A DNA stretch of 28,919 nt from Bacteroidales bacterium UBA3816 (GCA_002368955.1 DFDY01000068.1:1-28919), one strand, 5' to 3'; shown: positions 8,535-15,228, counted from the stretch's first letter. Notes: a model not told the origin generated them from the letters alone. A program made the numbers and translations.

Positions 8535-8594
8535 GTCGGGGCAAAAAATTGTGAACACAAGTATCGTTTGAAACAATTTTTGTATCGGATAGGA

Positions 8595-8626
8595 TTTGGC
8601 ACTCCGCAAAGAAATAGTTATTTTTG
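8595..8626 (+). promoter_or_regulatory. Bacteroidota-type promoter for the ferritin-like gene
   Basis: TTTG at 8595-8598 and TATTTTTG at 8619-8626 match both the -33 (TTTG) and -7 (TAnnTTTG) elements used by the primary sigma factor of Bacteroidota, with 20 bases between. Transcription should start near 8631-8633, leaving a leader of about 75 AT-rich bases before the ATG at 8706. Confidence 0.75.
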
Positions 8627-8640
8627 CAAATTGTAAACGA

Positions 8641-8664
8641 GAATGATAATGTTATGTATCATTC
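8641..8664. promoter_or_regulatory. Perfect inverted repeat, candidate operator in the ferritin-like leader
   Basis: GAATGATA-N8-TATCATTC is a perfect 8-base inverted repeat placed about 10-30 bases after the predicted transcription start. Its inner part (TGATAAT...TATCA) resembles Fur/PerR-family boxes, which are also AT-rich inverted repeats around TGATAAT. Position and symmetry fit a repressor site for an iron or peroxide regulator; a small RNA hairpin is the alternative. No Fur-family gene is in the window. Confidence 0.5.
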
Positions 8665-8705
8665 GTATCAACAATTAATTATAATAACAAATAACAAATA
8701 TCAAT

Positions 8706-9164
8706 ATGGACAAAAACAAATCAATTGAAGCTTTACAGTTCTTCGTCACCAACCTGAACGCACAATCTTTCCAGCACAAACTGCAGGCCAAAATCTTTGG
8801 TTCGCTTGGTTTCAAGAAATTAGAGACCAAATATCTGGAACATGCCGAAGAGGAGCAGGGCTATGTGAATCAGTTTATCGACCGCCTGCTTGACCTGGGT
8901 GGCGAACTGAAACAAGAGGCCGTGCAGGCCCAAACCCTCTACAAAGACCCCATTGAGTTTCTGAAGGCCGACTACAAGGTGTCGGTTGAAGGCATTGAGC
9001 TGCTCCGCAAATGCATGGACGGCATCAAGGACGACCTGACCACCTTCGACATGATGAAAGTCTATCTGAAAGATGAGGAAGAGGATATGTACTGGAGCGA
9101 GGAACAGTTGGGCCTCATTGAATGCATCGGTGATAAACCTTGGCTGATGAAAGCTGCCATTTAA
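8706..9164 (+). CDS. Ferritin-like (bacterioferritin-fold) protein with altered ferroxidase ligands
   Basis: A 152-residue four-helix protein of bacterioferritin size. Helix B reads YLEHAEEEQGYVNQFIDRLL and helix D reads YLKDEEEDMYWSEEQLGLI, which align with bacterioferritin segments containing E51-x2-H54 and E127-x2-H130. Here E50 and E124 remain, but the two histidine positions are Y53 and D127, and the usual helix-A glutamate (E18) falls on a non-acidic residue in NLNAQSF. E95 or E98 in VEGIELL may keep the helix-C ligand. So the fold is clear but a canonical di-iron ferroxidase centre is not. It could store iron by other means, bind DNA like Dps, or be structural. First gene of the redox island, with its own promoter at 8595-8626 and a palindrome at 8641-8664. 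Confidence 0.75.
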   Translation: MDKNKSIEALQFFVTNLNAQSFQHKLQAKIFGSLGFKKLETKYLEHAEEEQGYVNQFIDRLLDLGGELKQEAVQAQTLYKDPIEFLKADYKVSVEGIELLRKCMDGIKDDLTTFDMMKVYLKDEEEDMYWSEEQLGLIECIGDKPWLMKAAI

Positions 9165-9202
9165 GGCCAGCCAATTCATGTATTCACAATCAAAAATAAT
9201 AG

Positions 9203-9601
9203 ATGGAAGACGTAAAAAAAGTATACGACTTTCTTGAAGAGGCCAAAACTTTCTACTTGGCAACAGTCGAGGGCGACCAACCTCGTGTGCGTCCCTATGG
9301 CGCAATGCTTTTCTTTGAGGGCAAAATTTACATCATGGCGTTCGGGAAGACCAATGCCACCCGGCAAATCGGCCAAAACCAGAAAGCCGAGATTTGTGCC
9401 TTCAATGGTCAGACGCTCCGCATAGAATGCAAACTGGTTGAAGACAATCGTCCTGAAGTAGGCAAGGCTTTGGTTGAAAAGATGCCCGTTCTGAAACCCG
9501 CCCTCGGAGAGAACGGAGAGAACGGCGTGATGTACTATCTTGCCGATGCCACAGCCACATTCTACAAGATGATGGACGTAGACCAAGTGATTAAATTCTA
9601 A
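9203..9601 (+). CDS. Pyridoxamine 5'-phosphate oxidase-fold flavoprotein (NimA/NimC-like)
   Basis: A 132-residue single-domain split-barrel protein. It begins with a helix (VYDFLEEAKTFYLATVEGD), then QPRVRPYGAMLFFEGKIYIM and KTNATRQIGQNQKAEICAF, the normal order of the small PNPOx-like family of anaerobes that binds FMN or F420-like cofactors and includes Nim nitroimidazole reductases. It is too short to be true PdxH. The C-terminal part (MYYLADATATFYKM) supplies the last barrel strands. The gene starts 38 bases after the ferritin-like gene and ends 12 bases before the next small gene, so the three are probably one transcript. Substrate is unknown; a general flavin reductase or redox sensor role fits the neighbours. 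Confidence 0.82.
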   Translation: MEDVKKVYDFLEEAKTFYLATVEGDQPRVRPYGAMLFFEGKIYIMAFGKTNATRQIGQNQKAEICAFNGQTLRIECKLVEDNRPEVGKALVEKMPVLKPALGENGENGVMYYLADATATFYKMMDVDQVIKF

Positions 9602-9613
9602 CTATAGACAACT

Positions 9614-9790
9614 GTGAAAGAACAGGTATTGCAAGCTATGCGCGAAGCGGGTAAGCCCGTCTCTGCAGGCGACGTGACCAAAGCTTTGGGTGCCGACCGC
9701 AAAGAGGTGGACAAGGCCTTTGCCGAACTGAAAAAAGAAGGGGCCATTGTGTCACCTGTCCGCTGCAAGTGGGAACCCGCAGAGAAGTGA
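9614..9790 (+). CDS. Small winged-helix-like protein (58 aa), GTG start
   Basis: An in-frame stretch from a GTG at 9614 to a TGA ending at 9790 encodes 58 residues. It reads like a compact winged-helix DNA- or protein-binding module: helix EQVLQAMREAG, helix SAGDVTKALGA, recognition-type helix DRKEVDKAFAELKKEGA, and a short wing IVSPVRCKWEP. Similar stand-alone modules of about 60 residues occur in anaerobic bacteria. It follows the flavoprotein gene by 12 bases, codes without interruption, and is followed by a strong terminator, all of which support a real gene. It could be a small regulator or adaptor for the flavoprotein; the function is not known. Confidence 0.68.
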   Translation: MKEQVLQAMREAGKPVSAGDVTKALGADRKEVDKAFAELKKEGAIVSPVRCKWEPAEK

Positions 9791-9820
9791 GTCTGCTTTA
9801 TGCAGTTATTTTTTTGCTCG

Positions 9821-9848
9821 CGGGAGGGTACAGACCCTCCCGTTTTTT
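9821..9848 (+). terminator. Rho-independent terminator
   Basis: Perfect 9-base stem CGGGAGGGT (9821-9829) and ACCCTCCCG (9834-9842), four-base loop ACAG, followed by six T. It closes the ferritin-like, flavoprotein and small winged-helix transcript, 30 bases after the last stop, and separates it from the flavodoxin-fold gene. Confidence 0.92.
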
Positions 9849-9870
9849 AAAACTTAAACAGAACGACCAA

Positions 9871-10524
9871 ATGAAAAAGATAGTGATTATCGACGGAGGC
9901 CCACGAAAGACTTTTAACACAGCCTCCATACTAGAAAAGATTGCAGAAGGAGCCGCATCGGCTGGCAGCATTATTGAAGTAAAGACGGTACGCCTGTATA
10001 GTCTCGACTATAAAGGGTGCATGTCGTGCATGGCATGTAAGATCAAAGACCGCGCATCCAACATTTGTAAATTTAAAGATGCGTTGACACCCGTTTTGGA
10101 AGAGATTGCCGAGGCCGATGGATTGGTTCTTGGCTCACCTATCTATTTCGGCGACGTGACTGGGCAGATGCGCACTTTTCTGGAGCGACTGGCTTTCCCC
10201 TGGCTTTCCTATAACGACTACAGCATTACGGCAGCCAAACGGATGCCCGTGCTGCTAGTGGAAACCATGAATGGCACACCGGAGCGCAACAACAGCAATG
10301 GCTATGGCTCCATGGAGCACTGCATAGCGCAAGCCCTTGGGGATCCTGAAAGGCTGACCGCCTACAACACTTATCAGGTGAAGGACTACAGCCGCTACGA
10401 GTTGGCCGGGTTCTCGGAGGAGGCTAAGCGACAATACCGTGACAATCATTGGGAGCAGGACCTGCAACAGGCCTACGATGCCGGACGCCGCATGGCTGAA
10501 CGCATTTTGAACATTAATATCTGA
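9871..10524 (+). CDS. Flavodoxin-fold NAD(P)H:FMN oxidoreductase-like protein with CxxCxxC cluster
   Basis: A 217-residue protein of the NADPH-dependent FMN reductase / multimeric flavodoxin group. The phosphate loop IIDGGPRKTFNT is at residues 6-17 and the FMN-edge motif GSPIYFGDVTGQMRTFLERL is at about 88-107. Between them is C50-x2-C53-x2-C56 with a fourth cysteine C66, reminiscent of the iron-sulfur flavoprotein (Isf) cluster, although many relatives keep the cysteines without a proven cluster. I chose the ATG at 9871; a longer reading frame exists upstream but would cross the terminator at 9821-9848. No exact promoter is visible between terminator and start, so expression may rely on read-through or an unrecognised promoter. 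Likely an electron carrier or quinone/flavin reductase. Confidence 0.82.
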   Translation: MKKIVIIDGGPRKTFNTASILEKIAEGAASAGSIIEVKTVRLYSLDYKGCMSCMACKIKDRASNICKFKDALTPVLEEIAEADGLVLGSPIYFGDVTGQMRTFLERLAFPWLSYNDYSITAAKRMPVLLVETMNGTPERNNSNGYGSMEHCIAQALGDPERLTAYNTYQVKDYSRYELAGFSEEAKRQYRDNHWEQDLQQAYDAGRRMAERILNINI

Positions 10525-10569
10525 ATTCTAGGTTGAGCGACAGCCACTCAGAATTCTGAACTCAGAATT
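10521..10569. repeat. AATTCTGA-type palindromic and direct repeat
   Basis: Just after the stop of the flavodoxin-fold gene are TGAATTCTA (10522-10530), a perfect 12-base palindrome TCAGAATTCTGA (10548-10559), and a direct repeat of ACTCAGAATT (10546-10555 and 10560-10569). The same words occur more weakly in the spacer after 6516. No T-tract follows, so it is not a classical terminator. Confidence 0.5.
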
Positions 10570-10584
10570 GTAAAAGAAGAAGAT

Positions 10585-11526
10585 ATGGAAATCAAAGCAG
10601 TTAAATTTAGAAAGAACGGTTTTTACTGCCAGCCCTTTGCCTTTGGTGGCGAGGAGGGCAAGGAAAAATTTGACCTCAACATCCGCTATCGGGGCAGTTT
10701 GCAGAACTACCTGATTGACACCGGCAGCGAGGTAATCCTAGTTGACACCGGCCTGCCTGCAGGCACACCCGAAGAGGTTCCGGACGAGAAATCTTTGGCT
10801 TACACTGGTGAGAATATATGCGGATACATGGAGGCCCTGACTTCATTGGGCTACAAACCTGAACAGGTGACTAAAATCTTGCTCACACACAAGCATGCCG
10901 ACCACAGCGGTGAGTTGCGTTCATTCCCCAATGCGAAAATATACGTCAATTCCGACGAAATAGGTGTTGAGGAGCTGAAAGATATACCCAACCTAGTGCC
11001 TGTGCATTTCACCGACGGCCCTTACTACAATTTCCCTGCCTGCCAAAAGATTGCCGAGGGCATCTATTTTGTGAAGGCCAAGGGCCACACGAATGGCAAC
11101 AGTCTGGTTGTGGCCGAAAAGGAGGGTAGATTTTACATGTTCCAAGGGGACATCACTTATGTGGATGAGGCTCTGTATGAAAACAAACTGTCAATAGTTT
11201 ATGACGACCTGCCCGCTGCTCGTGAGACGTTGGACCGCGTGCGCGAATTTGTCAGCAATCACCCGACGGTATATCTCTCTACTCATTCGCCCCAAGGATA
11301 TGAGAACTTAGAGGCCAACCGCATAATGGATTTGGAGCATCCGGTGCCGACGGTTTGGCCGGAGGTGAACTTCGCTGACAAGAAGGCTTCTGGCAAGTAT
11401 GTCTGCAGCATTTGCGGCTATGTCTATGACCCAGCAGAACACGATGGCATGGCTTTCGAGGATTTGCCTGCCGACTGGCGTTGCCCCCGCTGTAAACAAG
11501 GCAAAGAAAAGTTCAACAAGGCATAG
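10585..11526 (+). CDS. Metallo-beta-lactamase-fold protein fused to C-terminal rubredoxin
   Basis: A 313-residue fusion. Residues 1 to about 265 form an MBL domain with the complete metal site: HKHADH (H102, H104, D106, H107), H168 in GHTNGN, D189 in QGDITY and H234 in STHSPQG. Residues 271-313 are a rubredoxin: CSIC (C274, C277) followed by CPRC (C300, C303) with the usual YVYDP and DWRCP surroundings, binding one iron. Flavodiiron proteins use H-x-E-x-D in the first motif, whereas this one has H-x-H-x-D-H, the zinc-hydrolase version, so it is not a standard flavodiiron oxygen or NO reductase. The rubredoxin tail nevertheless implies electron transfer. It lies 60 bases after a flavodoxin-fold gene, a possible redox partner. 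Confidence 0.85.
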   Translation: MEIKAVKFRKNGFYCQPFAFGGEEGKEKFDLNIRYRGSLQNYLIDTGSEVILVDTGLPAGTPEEVPDEKSLAYTGENICGYMEALTSLGYKPEQVTKILLTHKHADHSGELRSFPNAKIYVNSDEIGVEELKDIPNLVPVHFTDGPYYNFPACQKIAEGIYFVKAKGHTNGNSLVVAEKEGRFYMFQGDITYVDEALYENKLSIVYDDLPAARETLDRVREFVSNHPTVYLSTHSPQGYENLEANRIMDLEHPVPTVWPEVNFADKKASGKYVCSICGYVYDPAEHDGMAFEDLPADWRCPRCKQGKEKFNKA

Positions 11527-11538
11527 AATAATAGCAAA

Positions 11539-11607
11539 CCCAAATCGATCATTAGGCCGACATTTTATTCTATTTCACTTTTCAGGTCTGTTTATGACCG
11601 ATTTGGG
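11539..11607. repeat. Long-range inverted repeat after the MBL-rubredoxin gene
   Basis: CCCAAATCGATCA (11539-11551) is complementary to TGACCGATTTGGG (11595-11607) with a single mismatch across 13 bases, enclosing 43 bases. It lies wholly in the spacer after the stop codon. It may fold as a 3'-end structure on either strand; no T-tract follows directly. Confidence 0.4.
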
Positions 11608-11630
11608 GCAAAAGCCACTGCCTGAAATTC

Positions 11631-11660
11631 AAAGGGGATCCTAAATGTACCCCCTTTTTT
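11631..11660 (+). terminator. Probable Rho-independent terminator after MBL-rubredoxin gene
   Basis: AAAGGGG (11631-11637) pairs with CCCCTTT (11651-11657) across a 13-base loop, with the T-run extending to 11660. The reverse strand also ends in a short T-run, so it may act for both converging transcripts. Confidence 0.6.
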
Positions 11661-11723
11661 ATATTCTTTAAAACAAAAATAACACCCGAGGGTACCAAAG
11701 GAACACCCCTGTATTATTTCTAT

Positions 11724-11742
11724 GAAAACGCTTCGGGCTTTT
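11724..11742 (-). terminator. Weak hairpin after the small lipoprotein gene
   Basis: On the minus strand the bases just after the lipoprotein stop read AAAAAGCCCGAAGCGTTTT, a short stem of A/T arms and two G-C pairs around a five-base loop with a mismatch, followed by four T. It is a poor hairpin but in the right place to end the guaA-to-lipoprotein transcript. Confidence 0.3.
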
Positions 11743-11966
11743 TACTCTTCGGGCACGCACTCTTTGGAAAGGAGGGTGACACTGTCGACGGAGAGCCACT
11801 CGGCGTTGAGTTCGGCACAGCTGCCATGGCCTTCGAGTGGTTCGAGGCTATGGGAGATGTATTCGTGGTTGCCACGGATAGTAGTGCAGGCACAGCGTTT
11901 CTCGCCGCAGCCAGTGACGACGGCAACGAGGGCAATGAGAGTCAGGATGACTGATACTTTTTTCAT
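11742..11966 (-). CDS. Small cysteine-rich lipoprotein (74 aa)
   Basis: A 74-residue protein with a clear lipoprotein signal: MKK, then hydrophobic VILTLIALVAVVTGC, with C20 as the lipidation site. The mature part of about 55 residues holds four more cysteines (CACTT near 25-27, GHGSC at 50, and KEC at 70) and is otherwise polar and acidic. It begins 12 bases after the lpxA stop on the same strand, so it sits at the end of the guaA, LysM protein, lpxC, lpxA run. I do not recognise the family. An even number of cysteines after lipidation suggests disulfides in the periplasm or on the outer membrane. Confidence 0.65.
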   Translation of the reverse strand: MKKVSVILTLIALVAVVTGCGEKRCACTTIRGNHEYISHSLEPLEGHGSCAELNAEWLSVDSVTLLSKECVPEE

Positions 11967-11978
11967 ATTTCTTTATTA

Positions 11979-12767
11979 TTATTTGTCTCTTTTCATGAAG
12001 GTATAGCCTTTCATCAGGCCGGTGTTGGCACTGCCGATAAAGCTGAGGATTTGTTTGCCTTCGTCGGTGTGGCCGTAGCGGGTTTTGACTTCTTCAACGG
12101 CATGGCTGACGGTGAGGCCTTTCTGGAAAACGTAGCGATAGATGTCGACGATGTTTTCAATGGTCTCGCGTGAGAAGCCTCGGCGTTGAAGTCCTAACGA
12201 ATTGACTCCGGCAAAGGAGATAGGATAGCGGGCAGCCTTGACAAAGGGAGGCACGTCCTTGTCGACCAATGAGCCTCCGGCAGTAATTACGTGGGAGCCG
12301 ATATGGATAAACTGAAGGCAGGCAGTCTTGCCACCAAGAATGACGTAGTCGCCCACGACGATATGTCCGGCAAGGGTGGCATTGTTGGCAAAGACACAAT
12401 GGTTGCCCACAATGCAGTCATGGGCAATGTGGACATATGCCATAATGAGGTTGCCGTTGCCGACAACTGTACGACCTGAGGCCGAGGTGCCGCGGTTGAT
12501 AGTGCAGCACTCACGGATTACGTTGTCGTCGCCAATCTCACAAGTGGTATATTCGCCAGCGAACTTCAAGTCCTGGGGGATGGCAGCAATGACCGAGCCG
12601 GGAAAGATGTGGCAGTTTTTGCCAATGCGGGCCCCGGGATAGATGACCACGTTGGGTTCAATGATGGTGCCGTCACCGATGACTACATCGTCGCAGATGG
12701 TGGTAAAGTTGCCAATTTTAACGTTCTGGCCTATTTGGGCGTTGGGGTGGATGTCGTTAAGTATCAT
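11979..12767 (-). CDS. lpxA: UDP-N-acetylglucosamine O-acyltransferase LpxA
   Basis: A 262-residue cytosolic homotrimeric left-handed beta-helix enzyme, the normal length for LpxA. Hexapeptide repeats run from residue 1 to about 185 (for example PNAQIGQNVKIGNF, VVIYPGARIGKNC). The catalytic histidine is H116 in VHIAHDCIVGN, equivalent to E. coli H125. LpxA transfers a 3-hydroxyacyl chain from acyl carrier protein to O3 of UDP-GlcNAc, the first step of lipid A synthesis. Its ATG overlaps the lpxC stop codon as ATGA (12764-12767), so the two are translationally coupled. That puts the first and second lipid A enzymes in one unit, in reverse order of action. Confidence 0.96.
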   Translation of the reverse strand: MILNDIHPNAQIGQNVKIGNFTTICDDVVIGDGTIIEPNVVIYPGARIGKNCHIFPGSVIAAIPQDLKFAGEYTTCEIGDDNVIRECCTINRGTSASGRTVVGNGNLIMAYVHIAHDCIVGNHCVFANNATLAGHIVVGDYVILGGKTACLQFIHIGSHVITAGGSLVDKDVPPFVKAARYPISFAGVNSLGLQRRGFSRETIENIVDIYRYVFQKGLTVSHAVEEVKTRYGHTDEGKQILSFIGSANTGLMKGYTFMKRDK

Positions 12768-13678
12768 TTATTCTTTATGTATTCAATTAAATATTTACTG
12801 AAAGAAGCATTGGCCTTATGGCCGGGCTTATAAATCGAAAAATGGCCCTGAAGGGGGCACCCCACCAAACGCACGTCGCCCACAAAGTCAAGCAATTTAT
12901 GGCGGGCAGGTTCGTTGGGGAAATAGGGGTCGGTGGTATTGAGGACGCCGTCGTGGACACGAATTTGGGAGGCATCTTTGTGAAAGGTGCGCTCAAGGCG
13001 GCGCAGTTGACGCGGTCCCAGCTCTTTGTTGACAAAGACGAGGGCATTGTCGAGGCTGCCACCTTTGATAAGATTGAGGTGCAGAAGGGGCTCAATCTCG
13101 TGCAAGAAGACAAAGGTGCGACACATAGAAATCTCGGACTCATACTGTGAGAGAGAAGCCAACGTCGCTGTCTGACGGCCGATGACACTTTTGGGGAAAT
13201 CAATGACACAGTCGACCGAGAAAGTGTCGGCAGGTTCTACTTCGAAGACGGAGCCGGTATCTTTGTTTTCAAAACGGAGATGCTCGGTGAAAGTGAAGAG
13301 GTGCCGCGGTGCATCTTGCTCACGGGTGCCCACGCGTGTGATTTGCTGCAACCAAGGACGTGCGGAGCCATCGAGGATGGGAACCTCGCCGCCGTCAAGT
13401 TCAATAAGCGCATTGTCTATGCCACAGCCGTGAAGGGCGGACATGAGGTGTTCGATAGTGGCAATGCAATGGCGGCCAGAACCGATGGTGGTGCCGCGGG
13501 CGGTTTCGGAGACTTGGGTGGCCAAAGCCGGGACTGTGACAATATTAAAGCGGTCGGTACGGCGGAAGGCAATACCAAAGTCGGGATGAGCTGGGCGCAC
13601 GGTGACGGTAACGGTCCGCCCCGTGTGCAGGCCCATGCCTGTAAGCCTAAACTCTTTGCGCAGCGTGGTCTGATTCAT
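12764..13678 (-). CDS. lpxC: UDP-3-O-acyl-N-acetylglucosamine deacetylase LpxC, not fused to FabZ
   Basis: A 304-residue zinc deacetylase for the committed step of lipid A synthesis. Zinc and catalytic residues are present: E76 and H77 in TIEHLMSALHG, H260, K261 and D264 in NEPARHKLLDFVGD, and H287 in YKPGHKANASF. Compared with E. coli LpxC it has an insertion of about 22 residues between the first and second halves, yet only 17 residues follow the last histidine instead of about 40. In most Bacteroidota LpxC continues into a FabZ dehydratase domain, making a protein of roughly 460 residues; here it stops and lpxA starts at once through an ATGA overlap. It is also coupled to the upstream LysM gene by another ATGA (13675-13678). 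Confidence 0.95.
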   Translation of the reverse strand: MNQTTLRKEFRLTGMGLHTGRTVTVTVRPAHPDFGIAFRRTDRFNIVTVPALATQVSETARGTTIGSGRHCIATIEHLMSALHGCGIDNALIELDGGEVPILDGSARPWLQQITRVGTREQDAPRHLFTFTEHLRFENKDTGSVFEVEPADTFSVDCVIDFPKSVIGRQTATLASLSQYESEISMCRTFVFLHEIEPLLHLNLIKGGSLDNALVFVNKELGPRQLRRLERTFHKDASQIRVHDGVLNTTDPYFPNEPARHKLLDFVGDVRLVGCPLQGHFSIYKPGHKANASFSKYLIEYIKNK

Positions 13679-15213
13679 CGGATGGGAATAAAGTGGTAAT
13701 CACTCATACGGTAGAGTATGGCGTGCTGATTTTCAAATCCATAGTCGGCCCGCGAATGTGTAAAGGAAAGCGGATAAATCATTCCCTGGGGAATGGCAAT
13801 GACAGGCGAGCGGAAAAACTCGGTGCCCTTTTGCTGCAAGCCGGTGACAAAATAGAGGATGATGTCGTGCGCCATGCCGGCATAGACATTGGTGGGCTCG
13901 GTGCTATAGCGACGGCTGAAGAGGTCAATAAACTCGCGATGGGTAGGGTTGGTACGGACCCAGTCAAGATAAAAAGTGGAGTAGTTCAGACTTTGAAGTT
14001 GAGCAAAATCAACGTCGCCGTAAAGGGTAGACCAATCTTCATATGAGTAAAGGTAGGGCGCACGAGATTTGAAAGCGGAAAGTTTGTTGAGCAGCTGCGA
14101 GACATAAATGCGGTTCTTGGACTTATCCTGGTCGTACATACTGATAACCACGGAGTTCTCGCTGCTCTTGATGGCAGAGGTGAGTTTGGAGGAATGCGCC
14201 CAATCGAGGAGGGTATAGTTGATGTCAGAATGCTGTGATAGCTCGGCAGTGAGGGCAGCAATGGCAGCGGCCTCTCCTTTGGCCTTGGAATGAAGGATGT
14301 AGACGGGGGCGTTGGGGGTGGTGCTGCGGATGGCCTGAACGGTGCGTTTGGCATAGGCCTCATAAGAGGGCATGCACTTGAAAACGTAAGGATTACCCTT
14401 GACTATCTCGGGTCGGTCGGCCACAGGGTTGACTATGAATAGCTGTGCCTCGCGGGCTAACTCGGCAGCCTTGTGGAAAGGCTGGCGGGTGAGCATGGCG
14501 ATGAGCAGGTCTGACTGAGCCACATTGTGGCTGACAAACGCCTTCTCCACATCTTCATCGGAGGTGCCTTCGACGTCCACGACATTAAGGGTGACATTGT
14601 AGCCTCGCTGTTCCAACTTATCCAATCCGAGCAAGAGGCCTTCATAGAACTGTATGAACTCAAGGCTTTTATAGGTAGTCTTGCCCCGCTGTTCAACATC
14701 GAACTTAGAGGTGGAAATCTTATCCATCTGGCTGAGGTTGAGGGGCATCATGACGGAGACCACAATACTTTGGGGATTGACACGGGGCCGAATGGTGGCA
14801 ACAGGGCCGATGGGTTCTTCCTCAGCGGCAATTGTGGCGGGAAGCGTGGCTGCGGAGGATTGCGAACCAGTTGCCGTACCCTGGCTGACATCGGCCTGGG
14901 GTGTGGGGTCCGTTGCCATGGGGGCTGTGGTGCCGTCGGAAAGGCGTTGTCCTTTGCAGGGAAGCCAAACGGTATCGCCTATCTGAAGAAAATGAATATC
15001 CTTCTTGGTGACGGCCTCGACCTCCTTGAGGCCATAGGCACGCGAGATGGCATAGACGGTCTGTCCCTGTTCGACGATGTGGATATAATAGCGTTTGCCG
15101 TTGACCACCTGTGTCTTGTGGGACACCTGCACTTTGACCCCACCCGGCATTTGCGCCCATCCAATGGACACACATGCCAACAAAAGGAGCAGCAATATGT
15201 TTCGTTTAATCAT
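13675..15213 (-). CDS. Secreted LysM protein with periplasmic-binding (type 1) fold
   Basis: A 512-residue envelope protein. A signal peptide (residues 1-20, ending SIGWAQ) is followed by a LysM peptidoglycan-binding domain at about 42-86 (IVEQGQTVYAISRAYGL ... QIGDTVWLP), a low-complexity Thr/Ala/Gln linker (about 88-135), and a domain of about 360 residues with the layout of type 1 periplasmic binding proteins (VVSVMMPLNLS; FYEGLLLGLDKLEQRGY; LIAMLTRQP; LFIVNPVADRPEIV; AGMAHDIILYF). This pairing is common in Bacteroidales but its ligand is unknown; it lacks a transporter neighbour, so it is more likely a cell-wall or envelope sensor/scaffold than an ABC-transporter component. It starts 15 bases after guaA and overlaps lpxC by ATGA. 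Confidence 0.8.
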   Translation of the reverse strand: MIKRNILLLLLLACVSIGWAQMPGGVKVQVSHKTQVVNGKRYYIHIVEQGQTVYAISRAYGLKEVEAVTKKDIHFLQIGDTVWLPCKGQRLSDGTTAPMATDPTPQADVSQGTATGSQSSAATLPATIAAEEEPIGPVATIRPRVNPQSIVVSVMMPLNLSQMDKISTSKFDVEQRGKTTYKSLEFIQFYEGLLLGLDKLEQRGYNVTLNVVDVEGTSDEDVEKAFVSHNVAQSDLLIAMLTRQPFHKAAELAREAQLFIVNPVADRPEIVKGNPYVFKCMPSYEAYAKRTVQAIRSTTPNAPVYILHSKAKGEAAAIAALTAELSQHSDINYTLLDWAHSSKLTSAIKSSENSVVISMYDQDKSKNRIYVSQLLNKLSAFKSRAPYLYSYEDWSTLYGDVDFAQLQSLNYSTFYLDWVRTNPTHREFIDLFSRRYSTEPTNVYAGMAHDIILYFVTGLQQKGTEFFRSPVIAIPQGMIYPLSFTHSRADYGFENQHAILYRMSDYHFIPIR

Positions 15214-15228
15214 AGCAATTATTTTAAA

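Noticed and set aside
8535..8609. N-terminal extension of the AraC regulator from a TTG at 8609
   Set aside because: The extension would overlap the exact divergent promoter at 8595-8626, and a good ATG is present at 8534.
9769..9870. N-terminal extension of the flavodoxin-fold protein from 9769
   Set aside because: It reads through a strong terminator hairpin and overlaps the end of the small winged-helix gene; MKKIVIIDGG at 9871 is the natural flavodoxin start.
10585..11526. Annotation as a flavodiiron protein (oxygen or NO reductase)
   Set aside because: The first metal motif is HxHxDH instead of HxExD, and there is no flavodoxin domain in the same chain.
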